From Senimuribacter intestinalis (GTDB lineage Bacteria > Bacillota > Clostridia > Peptostreptococcales > Anaerovoracaceae), in contig CALPCJ010000002.1 in the NCBI GenBank assembly GCA_943192975.1, positions 124,001 to 188,000 on the forward strand: DNA of 64,000 bases. Direction: 5' to 3'. Below are positions 25,685 through 34,975 of this stretch, piece after piece (within the stretch, counting starts at the first letter, position 1; each line of letters starts with the position of its first letter). A model generated the notes under the pieces. The model was not told the origin of the DNA. It did no database searches and saw only the letters and a program-made list of their open reading frames with translations. The translations under genes were made by a program, and so were the position numbers.

Positions 25685-26728
25685 TTATTCTATCAGCATT
25701 GCATCGCCGTAGCTAAAAAAACGGTACTTCTCGGTTACAGCAATTTCGTATGCTTTTAAAATCTGATCTCGATTATACAGCGCTGAAATCAGCATAAGCA
25801 GCGTGGACTTCGGCAGATGAAAATTAGTGATCAATGCCTTAACAACCTTGAACTGGTAGCCGGGATAGATGAAAATACCCGTACTTCCTGCCCCAGCCTT
25901 CACTAGGAACTTCCCGCTGGCTTCATCCGTATAAGCTGCGCTTTCCAAGGTTCTAGTAGAGGTTGTACCTACAGATACAATTCGTCCACCTGCCAGAATG
26001 GTATCGTTAATCGTCTGTGCAGTTTCTTCATCTACTTCATATTCCTCAAAGTGCATGTGATGATCTTCTACATTCTCACACTTCACTGGTCTAAAAGTGC
26101 CAATTCCTACATGAAGGGTCACATAAGCCAGCCTAACACCCTTTGCTTCGGCTTTTTTAAGCAATTCTTCTGTAAAATGCAGACCAGCAGTCGGCGCAGC
26201 TACAGACCCCTCTTCCTTACAGTAAACTGTCTGATACATATCCCTGTCTTCTACTGTACTTTCCCGTTCGATGTATGGAGGCAGCGGCATTTTCCCCAGT
26301 TCTTCAAGCCGCTCCATAAAAATGCCCTCATAAAAAAACTCCACAATACGGGTGCCGTCTTCACCATAATCCAGAATTTTGGCACTGAAATTTTCTCCAA
26401 AAGAAACGCTGTCACCAGGCTTCAGCCGTTTCCCTGGCTTTACCATAGTCTCCCAGCGGTCACCGTCAAGACGCTTAATCAGCAAAAATTCAATCTTTGC
26501 CCCAGTTTTCTCTTTCTCTCCAAAGAGCCTTGCCGGAAGAACTTTGGAGTTATTCATAACCAAGCAATCCCCTGGCTGCAAATAATCCAGGATATCATAA
26601 AAATGTTTATGGTCTACCGACCCTTTTTCTCTATTTAATACCATAAGCCTGCAGACGTCTCGCTGCTCAGAAGGTCTCTGCGCAATCAACTCCTGCGGCA
26701 GGGTATAATCAAAATCATCTATTCTCAT
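25685..26728 (-). CDS. queA: S-adenosylmethionine:tRNA ribosyltransferase-isomerase
   Basis: Forms epoxyqueuosine on tRNA using the ribosyl part of SAM. The 347-residue protein has FDYTLPQELIAQRP, VMNNSKVLPARLFG, AAPTAGLHFTEELL, VGTTSTRTLESA and TNFHLPKSTLLMLISA, all family hallmarks. Last gene of a ruvC-ruvA-ruvB-queA operon, 16 bp after ruvB. Confidence 0.96.
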   Translation of the reverse strand: MRIDDFDYTLPQELIAQRPSEQRDVCRLMVLNREKGSVDHKHFYDILDYLQPGDCLVMNNSKVLPARLFGEKEKTGAKIEFLLIKRLDGDRWETMVKPGKRLKPGDSVSFGENFSAKILDYGEDGTRIVEFFYEGIFMERLEELGKMPLPPYIERESTVEDRDMYQTVYCKEEGSVAAPTAGLHFTEELLKKAEAKGVRLAYVTLHVGIGTFRPVKCENVEDHHMHFEEYEVDEETAQTINDTILAGGRIVSVGTTSTRTLESAAYTDEASGKFLVKAGAGSTGIFIYPGYQFKVVKALITNFHLPKSTLLMLISALYNRDQILKAYEIAVTEKYRFFSYGDAMLIE

Positions 26729-26744
26729 ATTCTATCTGCTCCAA

Positions 26745-27818
26745 TTAAAATAAAGTTTCCTGAGATTCTTCGCCTTCATCTTCATCTGCACTTTTAGCAG
26801 CATTCTCAGGTGTCTCGCCCGGATACTCCAGTCCCATGTGTTTATATCCCAGCTGAGATACCATTCTACCCTTCTGGGTACGGTACAAAAGTCCCGACTG
26901 AATCAGATAAGGCTCGTAAGCATCTTCTATGGTGACTCGTTCCTCACCGATGGATGCCGCAATAGTGTCAATGCCTACAGGACCACCATTAAAACGTTCG
27001 ATGATAGCCGACAGAATTTCCCTATCCAGACGCTCTAAGCCTAACTTATCAACCCCCAGCGCCTGCAGCGCCATTTGGGTAATCTCTTCTGTAATCATGC
27101 CCTGTCCCCGCACCTGTGAGAAGTCCCTGATTCGTTTCAGTAAACGATTAGCTACACGAGGCGTGCCTCGTGAACATCTTGCCATCTCCAGCAGCGAAGT
27201 CTCGTCTGTATCGACACCGAGAAGTCCCGCAGAACGTTTAATAATCTCTGCCAGCTCGTCGTTGGTGTAAAGTTCAAACTTACTGATGACACCAAATCTG
27301 TCGCGCAGCGGCGCCGATAAGCTCCCCGCTCTGGTTGTTGCTCCAATCAGCGTAAACTTTGCAATATCCAGTCTGATAGAACGAGCTGACGGCCCCTTTC
27401 CGATAATAATATCAAGCGCATAGTCCTCCATAGCGGAATAAAGCACTTCTTCTACCGATCGGTTCAATCTATGAATTTCGTCAATAAATAAAACATCGTT
27501 CTCATTGAGATTCGTTAAAATGGCTGCCAAATCTCCTGCCCGTTCAATAGCAGGTCCTGATGTAATCTTAATATCCACTTCTAGTTCATTGGCAATAATC
27601 CCCGCCAGTGTTGTCTTTCCTAAACCTGGCGGACCATAAAACAGCACATGGTCGAGAGGTTCTCCTCTCAGTTTCGCTGCTTCAATAAAAATCTTTAAGT
27701 TTTCTTTTGCAGTCTTCTGTCCGATAAAATCATCCAAATGCTGCGGACGCAGGGTTGTCTCCTGCCGCTCTTCCATAAATCCCATGGCACCCGACTGGGT
27801 AATTCTCTCTTCCATCAT
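26745..27818 (-). CDS. ruvB: Holliday junction branch-migration ATPase
   Basis: AAA+ motor of the RuvAB complex. Walker A is FYGPPGLGKTTLA, Walker B VLFIDEIHRLNR, and the sensor/arginine-finger region is TTRAGSLSAPLRDRFG. The C-terminal winged helix contains RTQKGRMVS. Normal length of 357 residues; an acidic tail (DEDEGEESQETLF) extends beyond the conserved end. Confidence 0.97.
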   Translation of the reverse strand: MMEERITQSGAMGFMEERQETTLRPQHLDDFIGQKTAKENLKIFIEAAKLRGEPLDHVLFYGPPGLGKTTLAGIIANELEVDIKITSGPAIERAGDLAAILTNLNENDVLFIDEIHRLNRSVEEVLYSAMEDYALDIIIGKGPSARSIRLDIAKFTLIGATTRAGSLSAPLRDRFGVISKFELYTNDELAEIIKRSAGLLGVDTDETSLLEMARCSRGTPRVANRLLKRIRDFSQVRGQGMITEEITQMALQALGVDKLGLERLDREILSAIIERFNGGPVGIDTIAASIGEERVTIEDAYEPYLIQSGLLYRTQKGRMVSQLGYKHMGLEYPGETPENAAKSADEDEGEESQETLF

Positions 27819-27857
27819 CTAGCCTCAATCTATCCTTATCTATCTTAATTTTATCCT

Positions 27858-28454
27858 TTAAAACAAATACTTCAGCGCATGTTTGATATAATCCTCGCAG
27901 GTCAGATCATTTTCTTTCACCTTGCCGATCGCTTCCATCGCCTCATTCTTGCTGTATCCCAGTGCAACCAGCGCAGCAATAGCCTCACTTCTCTCGTCAG
28001 TAACAGGCACATACACATCTCCTGCAGCCATGGCTGCGTCGTCCTCAAAGGTTCCAACCTTATCCTTTAGTTCCAGAATCAAGCGTTCTGCAGTCTTCTT
28101 GCCCACACCATTTGCAGACGAAATCGCCTTGACATCACCAGAGGCAATAGCCCGCCTAAGTTCCGACGGCGGCAGTGCACTCATCAGCGCCATCCCTGCC
28201 TTTGCTCCCACGCCGTTTACCGTAATCAAAAGTTCAAAAAGCTCCAGACTCTCCTTATCGGAAAAGCCGTAAAGACTAACATCATCTTCCTTCACAATCA
28301 TGGAAGTAAACACCTTCACCTGCTCTCCCTCTGTATGCTTATATAATACGGAGTTTGCTGGAATGCTCACCTCAAAACCAAGACCGCTGGCAGACTCTAT
28401 GATAACTGAACTGTTCAGTCCCGGATGAAATATACCTTTTATAAATCTAATCAT
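27858..28454 (-). CDS. ruvA: Holliday junction-binding subunit
   Basis: A 198-residue RuvA that binds the four-way junction and loads RuvB. An N-terminal OB fold (MIRFIKGIFHPG...) is followed by two HhH motifs (ITVNGVGAKAGMALMS and SANGVGKKTAERLILELKDKV) and a C-terminal RuvB-binding UBA-like domain (EAIAALVALGYSKNEAMEAI). Confidence 0.96.
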   Translation of the reverse strand: MIRFIKGIFHPGLNSSVIIESASGLGFEVSIPANSVLYKHTEGEQVKVFTSMIVKEDDVSLYGFSDKESLELFELLITVNGVGAKAGMALMSALPPSELRRAIASGDVKAISSANGVGKKTAERLILELKDKVGTFEDDAAMAAGDVYVPVTDERSEAIAALVALGYSKNEAMEAIGKVKENDLTCEDYIKHALKYLF

Positions 28455-28463
28455 GGATTCTCC

Positions 28464-28967
28464 TTATCTCCCACTCAATTTAAAATTTCTAACTCTGTTG
28501 CCGGCTGCATGACCATGACAAATTGCCGCAGCCACCGCATCTGCCGTATCGTCGGGCTTCGGTACTTCCTTTAGGTTCAAAATCGCCTTAACCATAGCCT
28601 GTACTTGTTTCTTGTCTGCCCTTCCATAACCTACCAAAGCCTGCTTAATCTGCAGCGGCGTGTATTCATTAATCTCAAGACCTCCATTAACACAGGCAAG
28701 GACTGCAACGCCTCTGGCTTGTCCCACCATAATAGCTGTCTTAGCATTATTATTGAAAAAAAGTTCTTCTATCGATGCTACCTCTGGCTTGTATTCTGCT
28801 ATGATTGCAGATAGTTGCGTATATAAATGCTGCAGACGCAGAGGCATTTCCATCTTAGCATCTGTGGTTACCGCGCCGTAATCCACAACAGAAAAATGAT
28901 TGCCTTTCATATCTAAAACACCCCAGCCTAAAATCGCGTAACCAGGGTCAATTCCTAAAATTCTCAT
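28464..28967 (-). CDS. ruvC: Crossover junction endodeoxyribonuclease
   Basis: A 167-residue Holliday junction resolvase. The RNase H-like fold starts with RILGIDPGYAILGWGV (first catalytic Asp); SIEELFFNNNAKTAIMVGQARG carries the Glu and PDDTADAVAAAICHGHA the C-terminal acidic pair. First gene of the ruvC-A-B-queA operon. Confidence 0.96.
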   Translation of the reverse strand: MRILGIDPGYAILGWGVLDMKGNHFSVVDYGAVTTDAKMEMPLRLQHLYTQLSAIIAEYKPEVASIEELFFNNNAKTAIMVGQARGVAVLACVNGGLEINEYTPLQIKQALVGYGRADKKQVQAMVKAILNLKEVPKPDDTADAVAAAICHGHAAGNRVRNFKLSGR

Positions 28968-29004
28968 AGCCTTATTTCCTCAGTTGAATCAATCTATTTT
29001 ATTT

Positions 29005-29033
29005 ATTATAACATAAGAACATACGTTTGTCTA
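29005..29033 (-). promoter_or_regulatory. Promoter of the ruvCAB-queA operon
   Basis: TAGACA (29028-29033) and TATAAT (29005-29010) on the minus strand with a 17-bp spacer, 37 bp before ruvC. A TATAAT at 29091-29096 on the plus strand, with a weak -35, is the likely argR -10. Confidence 0.7.
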
Positions 29034-29135
29034 CAGCGTTCCCTTTAATTTCTTCAAATAATACGGCTTTCTTTTCCGAAAAAAATCTGTTATAATACGA
29101 TTAGGAATAGGATTCGGAACAAAAAGGAGATTATT

Positions 29136-29603
29136 ATGCGTTATTCAAGACAAAACAAGATTTTGGAGCTCATTGCAAATAACGAGATCGAAACTCAGGA
29201 TAAACTGGCATCTATGTTGAAGGAAGAAGGTTTTGAAGTAACACAGGCTACGATATCTCGAGATATCAAGGAACTTCAGCTGATTAAAGTGCTTTCCGGC
29301 AGCGGCAAATACAAATATGCCGTCAGCGCACGCCAGGATGCGCCTATTTCCGATCGCTTTGTAAAAATTTTCAGAGAAACTATCACATCTTTTGCTTCAG
29401 CACAGAACTTAATTGTCATTAAGACGTTATCCGGCTGCGGACCTGCTGCTGGTGAAGCGGTTGACTGCATCGGGCTTCCTCATGTTGTCGGTTCTGTAGC
29501 TGGTGACAATACCCTGCTGATGGTCATCGACAAAGAAGAACACGTGGAAGAGATTCTCTCTATTTTCAACGATATGCTAATTATGAGGTCTAAAGGACAA
29601 TGA
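29136..29603 (+). CDS. argR: Arginine repressor
   Basis: A 155-residue arginine-responsive regulator. The N-terminal winged helix includes TQATISRDIKELQLIKV; the C-terminal arginine-binding hexamerisation domain includes AVDCIGLPHVVGSVAGDNTLLMVI. It is followed directly by recN with an ATGA overlap, the usual Firmicutes argR-recN pair. Confidence 0.95.
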   Translation: MRYSRQNKILELIANNEIETQDKLASMLKEEGFEVTQATISRDIKELQLIKVLSGSGKYKYAVSARQDAPISDRFVKIFRETITSFASAQNLIVIKTLSGCGPAAGEAVDCIGLPHVVGSVAGDNTLLMVIDKEEHVEEILSIFNDMLIMRSKGQ

Positions 29604-31228
29604 TCAATCACATCAGTATTCAAAATTTCGCAATTATAGAAAATACAGAAATCGATTTTGAAGAAGGACTGAATATCATTACAGGAGAAACCGGCAGCGG
29701 CAAATCCATTGTAATAGAAGCAATTAGCCTTGCTCTCGGGAGCAGGGCTGATTCTGCTTTTGTCCGTCATGGTGCGCAAAAAGCCGTTGTACAGCTTGCT
29801 GGCGAACTGTATGGAGAAGATATCGTCATCACCAGAGAAGTATCTGCTGCCGGCAAAAATCTATGCAAACTCAACGGACAGCTGGTCACTTTGGGAGAAC
29901 TTTCCGAAACCTGCCGCCGTCTTGCTGATATCCACGGTCAGTACGATAACCAGTCCCTGCTCAACCCCGATAACCACATCAAGCTGGTAGACAGCTTCCA
30001 TGGTGAACAAATCACTCCAATAAAAGAAGCCTATCAGGTCGCCTACGCTTCCTATCAAGACACAAAATCACGACTGACCAAGCTGCTTTCTGCAGAACAG
30101 GACAACCTGAAAAAACTGGATTTTTATCGTTTTGAACAGAGTGAAATCGAAAATGCCCATCTAACACCTGGCGAAGACGAAAGCCTATCAGAGAGAATTT
30201 CTATCCTGCAAAACAGTGAAAAAATCTTTGATGCCATTGAAACCGCTTACGGACTTCTCAGCGATGGCGACCGCGATGTGCTCTCTTCTATGGGTACCGG
30301 ACTTCATGCACTGCAGAGTATCAGCGAATATTCCAAGGAAATTCAAACTTTGACAGAAGAGTTCGCAGACATCTATTATCGCCTGGAAGACCTTTCTTCC
30401 GAACTTCGCAGAATTCGTGATGACGTCACTTTCTCCCCTGAGGAGCTGGATGATTCTATCACAAGAATCTCCCAAATCGACGGTCTCAAGAAAAAATACG
30501 GCTCCACCATTGAGGAGATTTTAACATATTACGACACTATTTCTGAAGAACTAAATCAGATTGAGAATTTTGATGACGTAAAAGCGCAGCTTCAAGCCGA
30601 AGCAGATGCGGCATACAAGGCCCTGTCCGAAAAAGCTGCGCAGCTTACCGAGGTTCGTAAAGCCAGTGCAAAAGAGCTGGAAACTGCTATCGAAAGTGAG
30701 CTTCACGATCTGAACTTTGGCAGCGCCAAGCTTTCCATCGACTTCCAGTGTTCTGAAACCTTCGGTCCTGATGGAAACGATGATGTGGAATTCCTGATTT
30801 CTACAAACAAAGGTGAACCGCTGAAGCCTCTGGTAAAAATCGCATCCGGTGGTGAAATTTCAAGAATCATGCTGGCAATCAAAAATATTACCGGCACCTA
30901 TGACAATATTCCAACTATGATTTTCGATGAAATCGACGCCGGTATTAGTGGAATTACCGCAAGTATCGTTGGACGCAAGCTTCACCAGATTGCAAAAAAT
31001 CATCAAATTATCTGTATCACCCACCTGCCGCAGATTGCTGCAAGTGGAGATACGCACTATCGTATCTATAAAGAAGAAAACGACAGCAACACCTTTACTA
31101 CTGTCGAAAAGCTCTCCGATACAGAGACCATCGATGAAATTGCAAGACTTTTGGGCGGTGAAAACATTACCGAAACCACCAGAAAAAGCGCAGTGGAGTT
31201 GATGGAACTGACTAAACAAAAAATCTAA
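29600..31228 (+). CDS. recN: DNA repair protein RecN
   Basis: SMC-like ATPase acting in double-strand-break repair. Walker A is ITGETGSGKSIV near residue 30, the QYDNQSLL motif follows, the central part is coiled-coil, and the C-terminus has ASGGEISRIMLAIKN (signature), TMIFDEIDAGISG (Walker B) and ICITHLPQIAASGDTHYRI. 542 residues is normal. Confidence 0.96.
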   Translation: MINHISIQNFAIIENTEIDFEEGLNIITGETGSGKSIVIEAISLALGSRADSAFVRHGAQKAVVQLAGELYGEDIVITREVSAAGKNLCKLNGQLVTLGELSETCRRLADIHGQYDNQSLLNPDNHIKLVDSFHGEQITPIKEAYQVAYASYQDTKSRLTKLLSAEQDNLKKLDFYRFEQSEIENAHLTPGEDESLSERISILQNSEKIFDAIETAYGLLSDGDRDVLSSMGTGLHALQSISEYSKEIQTLTEEFADIYYRLEDLSSELRRIRDDVTFSPEELDDSITRISQIDGLKKKYGSTIEEILTYYDTISEELNQIENFDDVKAQLQAEADAAYKALSEKAAQLTEVRKASAKELETAIESELHDLNFGSAKLSIDFQCSETFGPDGNDDVEFLISTNKGEPLKPLVKIASGGEISRIMLAIKNITGTYDNIPTMIFDEIDAGISGITASIVGRKLHQIAKNHQIICITHLPQIAASGDTHYRIYKEENDSNTFTTVEKLSDTETIDEIARLLGGENITETTRKSAVELMELTKQKI

Positions 31229-31249
31229 GAATCTAAATCATATTTTAAA

Positions 31250-31290
31250 AAACGCGGCAGTCTCAAGATTTTTGAAACTGCCGCATTTTT
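31250..31290 (+). terminator. Terminator after recN
   Basis: GCGGCAGT..TCAA / TTGA..ACTGCCGC hairpin (31254-31284) followed by ATTTTTG. It lies between convergent recN and the proline racemase-family gene and may act both ways. Confidence 0.85.
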
Positions 31291-31296
31291 GTATGA

Positions 31297-32319
31297 TTAT
31301 ATTTCTACCTCATTACCTGTTTTCATTGAAAATCCCTGTTGCAGCGGATCATCCTCTTCCAGCAGAATGCTTCCCTTCCCCATTAGGTAGGCCCTGCTGT
31401 GAATGGTCGGTATCACCTGCCCTCTTTCTGTCTCTTCGATCGTCACAATAAACGGTATACCGGAAATCCCCCGGTTTTCAAGTTTCTTCCCCTCATGCAG
31501 TCTCCCTTTTCCATGAAGTACCGCTGCCAGCGCTGAAGTTCCGGTTCCTGTAGGTGAGCGGTCAAACTGTCTCTTTCCAAATACCGTAAAGGTTCTCGTG
31601 CTGATTACTCTTTCGCTCTCCCCATCTTCTGCAAAGAGTATCATGCAGATGCCGTTTTCCTTTGCGTTCAGCGCCGGATTTTCTGGATGTACCATTGCAA
31701 GCTGATCGATGGCGCAGCGTCCGCATTCCATGGCGATATCCAGCATCGCCTGAATGTTTTCTGCTTCTAATTCGATTCCAAACTGCCTGATGTCTGCAAA
31801 GACCATAAAGGCGCCGCCATAGCCTACATCTACGCTGACTTTTCCATAGGACGGTGTCTGCACCAATTCATCCAGGGCATATGCAAAGGAAAGGTCGTTT
31901 TTCAGCGCTATGTCGCTGATTTTCCCTCCTTCTGTCTGTACTGCAAGCTGCACGCTGCCTGAAGGTGCGTCTAACGTCACCGTATTCATCCCTTCTTTTA
32001 AGGTCGCGATTCCTAGTTCGCAAGCAGCTCTTGCCATGGCAATGGCGCCGTGACCGCACATGGTGCTCATGCCGGTTCCATGGATAAAGACGATGCCCAG
32101 GTCGCTCTCCTCATTGACAGGAGGCGTGAGGAAACCGCCGTACATGTCATCGTGTCCACGTGGCTCAAGGAGCGCTATCTTTCTGAGATTGTCAAGATGT
32201 GCTGTGGCATAATGGCGCTTTTCTGCCATGGTGCTGCCGATGATCTCAGGAAAGCCTCTTGTGATAAGCCGAAAGGGCTCTCCTGCTACATGAAAATCCA
32301 GATACTCCAGTGTTTTCAT
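31297..32319 (-). CDS. Trans-3-hydroxy-L-proline dehydratase-type proline racemase family protein
   Basis: A 340-residue proline racemase-fold enzyme. The first catalytic cysteine is present (STMCGHGAIA). At the second position the sequence is DRSPTGTGTSA, with Thr where racemases and hydroxyproline epimerases have Cys. In this family the Cys/Thr pair marks trans-3-hydroxy-L-proline dehydratases, which form Delta1-pyrroline-2-carboxylate. The neighbour directly upstream is an ornithine cyclodeaminase-family protein of the kind that reduces this product to proline, which supports the call. Last gene of the island A leftward operon. Confidence 0.82.
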   Translation of the reverse strand: MKTLEYLDFHVAGEPFRLITRGFPEIIGSTMAEKRHYATAHLDNLRKIALLEPRGHDDMYGGFLTPPVNEESDLGIVFIHGTGMSTMCGHGAIAMARAACELGIATLKEGMNTVTLDAPSGSVQLAVQTEGGKISDIALKNDLSFAYALDELVQTPSYGKVSVDVGYGGAFMVFADIRQFGIELEAENIQAMLDIAMECGRCAIDQLAMVHPENPALNAKENGICMILFAEDGESERVISTRTFTVFGKRQFDRSPTGTGTSALAAVLHGKGRLHEGKKLENRGISGIPFIVTIEETERGQVIPTIHSRAYLMGKGSILLEEDDPLQQGFSMKTGNEVEI

Positions 32320-33291
32320 TTAGAATTCGACCTCCACTCCGATGTTTTCCTTCTCTGCTGTTTCACAGATGTATTCTGCGGCTGCAAGGTCGACAAGCGC
32401 CATGCCTACGGTTTTAAAGACTACCGTATCTGATGCAGGTTTTGGCTGGCTTCCATCTAACACGTTATGTAAACATTTTACATTTTTCTCATCAAGAAGT
32501 CCCTTTTCAATTCTTGTCGATAAGTCTCCGCTTTCTTCGCAGGCATAGGGCAGATCCACATACACATCCTCGGTAATTTCAAAGAGGCTGTCCGGCAGTT
32601 CTTTCATATATGGTTTGTAGGAACCTACTGCAATGTAGCATTTTCCCTTTAAAAGTTCAGGATCTTCAGGCAATACCGGCTCTGTCGCAAAGGTGGTGGT
32701 AACTACAATATCAGAGCCTAAAAGCAGTTCTTCTGCGCTTTTGCAGATGACCATTTCCGGATTACCAATGGCTGCTTTCTGTAAATCCTCGGCATAGTCC
32801 TTCAGTGCATCTTCGGGCTTGAACGGGTCAAACAAGCAAATCTTTTTGATGTTTCTCACTGCTGAAATGCACACGCCCTGGGAAAACCCCTGCACGCCGC
32901 AGCCTACAATCCCTACGGATGCTGCATTTTCATCGGACAGTTCTCTGACTGCCAGCGCGCCGGTTGCACCGGTACGCCAGGATGTGACTCTCTTTGCATC
33001 AAGCAACGCTTTGCTCTGACCTGTGGTTCTGTCGTTTAACACCACCACACCGTCGATGGACGGCAGTCTGCGCCCCCTGTTTTCCGGTACCAGCGCCAGC
33101 ATTTTGGTGCCGCAGGCATGGTCTGTAAAGCACGGCATGTACAGGAATGTCATTCCGCCTTCTTCAAAGCCATACCGCTCTGGCATGGCAAATTCTCCTT
33201 TTCCGTAGATGTCAAAGGCACTTGCTACGACTTCTACCATTTCCTTTGGCTCTACGATTTTATCAATATCATTTTGGTTGATGATTTTCAT
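32320..33291 (-). CDS. Ornithine cyclodeaminase/mu-crystallin family; probable Delta1-pyrroline-2-carboxylate reductase
   Basis: A 323-residue NAD(P)-dependent enzyme of the OCD/mu-crystallin family. The Rossmann motif is VGIVGCGVQGFSQ, with VTSWRTGATGALA and YIAVGSYKPYMKELP typical of the family. OCD itself, alanine dehydrogenase and Delta1-pyrroline-2-carboxylate reductase cannot be separated by eye. The adjacent dehydratase (no bases between the genes) makes the reductase the most likely role: trans-3-hydroxyproline to Pyr2C to L-proline. Confidence 0.78.
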   Translation of the reverse strand: MKIINQNDIDKIVEPKEMVEVVASAFDIYGKGEFAMPERYGFEEGGMTFLYMPCFTDHACGTKMLALVPENRGRRLPSIDGVVVLNDRTTGQSKALLDAKRVTSWRTGATGALAVRELSDENAASVGIVGCGVQGFSQGVCISAVRNIKKICLFDPFKPEDALKDYAEDLQKAAIGNPEMVICKSAEELLLGSDIVVTTTFATEPVLPEDPELLKGKCYIAVGSYKPYMKELPDSLFEITEDVYVDLPYACEESGDLSTRIEKGLLDEKNVKCLHNVLDGSQPKPASDTVVFKTVGMALVDLAAAEYICETAEKENIGVEVEF

Positions 33292-33327
33292 TTCTGTTTC
33301 CTCCTAAACACTTTAACTATCTATTAT

Positions 33328-33354
33328 TTAAAAGGAGACTGTAACGCAGTCTCC
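33328..33354 (-). terminator. Hairpin between M61 peptidase and reductase genes
   Basis: GGAGACTG (33334-33341) and CAGTCTCC (33347-33354) form an 8-bp stem with a 5-base loop, followed on the minus strand by TTTTAAATAA. It probably terminates part of the transcription after the M61 gene, leaving lower expression of the two downstream genes. Confidence 0.65.
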
Positions 33355-33360
33355 TCCAGT

Positions 33361-34962
33361 TTAACATTTTACATATTGCCAGCACGGTACATTTTCGCCT
33401 CTTGGTAAATATTCAATCGTAAGTTCCGTCTCACCACGACGCACCTGATAGACTAAATGCATGGTTTCATCGTCTACGACATCCCATTCAGAAGACGCTT
33501 TTAGAATTACATCTCCATTTTTTAGCCCTGCTTTTTCAGCATTAGATCCCGGTTTTACGCCTGTTACAACTTGATCCTGAGAATACCGTACCGTATCATC
33601 AAAGCCATTATCCATGACTGGCACGGCAACTTTCTCTATGGTATATTCCGGTCCGAAAAAGTCCGCTGCCGGAGCAGTAATACCTTCCTCCATAAGTTCC
33701 GTAAGCCGCAAAGAAGCCTTTCCAGCAGTGTATAAATCCGCAAGCTCAACAAATCTGTTCCAAGTCATCGGAATACCTTCCTTTGCCCCGTCCAGGAGTT
33801 CAACCATCAAATTATACATTCTCACTTTTCCTTCTGTGCAACGATTTAACAAAGCATCTAGCTCAATCAATGCCAGTACACCTCTGCCATATGTCACTCT
33901 CTGTGCATAACTATGGGTCCATGATTTTCTGAATGCACTGGCAAAATCCCCTTTGCTATATGGATTTACATAATATGCACGAAGTTTTTCATTAATCATA
34001 TCGACATATCCATCTGAGTCAATTTTTCCCAGCAAGAAAAGAATATAGCAGCTGTAAAATTCTGCTGTACCCTCTGCGAAAAGAGAAATTTCTTCTTCTC
34101 TATCAGCGCTGACAATCAGCCAATTATGTACTAACTCATGCGCAATAATCGGTTCGGCTTCTTCGATTTGATTGATTAACTGATCACCGAATCCAAAGGA
34201 GCAGCATCTGGTCAGTCCTGTTCCGGTTGCAACAGTTCTAGGCGTAGGATACAGGAAAATATAATAAGGAATATCCTCATCATGGAACATTTTTTCTGTA
34301 TGATCGAAAAGTTCCGCCATACTTTTGCAAAAATCATCAATCATCCGAATTTCATCTGCAAGCCATATGATATGCAGCTTACTTCCTTCCCTATGAAACT
34401 CTTTCAGGTTGCCTGCCATATAAAAGGTTTCTTTCAGTTCCTTTGCCTCACAGCATTTTGAAAAACTTCCTTTTCCATAGCTGCAGACAGCCTCGGCCTT
34501 TGAAGAAAATGATGATAAATCGTGTTCTATAGAAAATTCAAACTTTCCATTCATCGGCAGCACCAAAAATGCAAGCCCTGATGCAGTATATCCACCATAT
34601 GTCTGAAACAGTGAGAACCCAGGATCAGCTTTCTTTGGATTCTTTTCCAAAGTTTTCGCACGATATGTTATTACGAGTCTGCCTGAAACATCTCTATCAA
34701 AGTAATATGAACGCTGCGGACCAAAATCACCCATACCATCTTCACAGGTAAATCCAAAGCTTCCTGTATCATCCTGTAGCTGAAAATCCTCTGTTCCATA
34801 TCCTGTCATCGCGCACCCGGCATAAAATACCGGATGCACATCGAAAATGTCGCCCTTTTTATAGGAGGCTGATTCCATAACAACAGTTGTTTCCACAGAT
34901 GTGACAACATTTTCTGACAAGAATGGCTTTATTTTTACATGAACCTTTGATAAATTCTCCAT
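33361..34962 (-). CDS. M61 family metallopeptidase with PDZ domain
   Basis: A ~533-residue zinc aminopeptidase of the M61 (glycyl aminopeptidase) type. HELVHNW near residue 275 gives two zinc His and the catalytic Glu; FAEGTAEFYS supplies the third ligand region. A C-terminal PDZ domain (VVTGVKPGSNAEKAGLKNGDVILKAS) occupies ~460-520. There is no signal peptide, so it acts in the cytoplasm on imported peptides. The start at ATG 34962 is preferred to 34968, since AAGGAG would be only one base from the latter. Confidence 0.85.
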   Translation of the reverse strand: MENLSKVHVKIKPFLSENVVTSVETTVVMESASYKKGDIFDVHPVFYAGCAMTGYGTEDFQLQDDTGSFGFTCEDGMGDFGPQRSYYFDRDVSGRLVITYRAKTLEKNPKKADPGFSLFQTYGGYTASGLAFLVLPMNGKFEFSIEHDLSSFSSKAEAVCSYGKGSFSKCCEAKELKETFYMAGNLKEFHREGSKLHIIWLADEIRMIDDFCKSMAELFDHTEKMFHDEDIPYYIFLYPTPRTVATGTGLTRCCSFGFGDQLINQIEEAEPIIAHELVHNWLIVSADREEEISLFAEGTAEFYSCYILFLLGKIDSDGYVDMINEKLRAYYVNPYSKGDFASAFRKSWTHSYAQRVTYGRGVLALIELDALLNRCTEGKVRMYNLMVELLDGAKEGIPMTWNRFVELADLYTAGKASLRLTELMEEGITAPAADFFGPEYTIEKVAVPVMDNGFDDTVRYSQDQVVTGVKPGSNAEKAGLKNGDVILKASSEWDVVDDETMHLVYQVRRGETELTIEYLPRGENVPCWQYVKC

Positions 34963-34975
34963 ATTCATACTCCTT

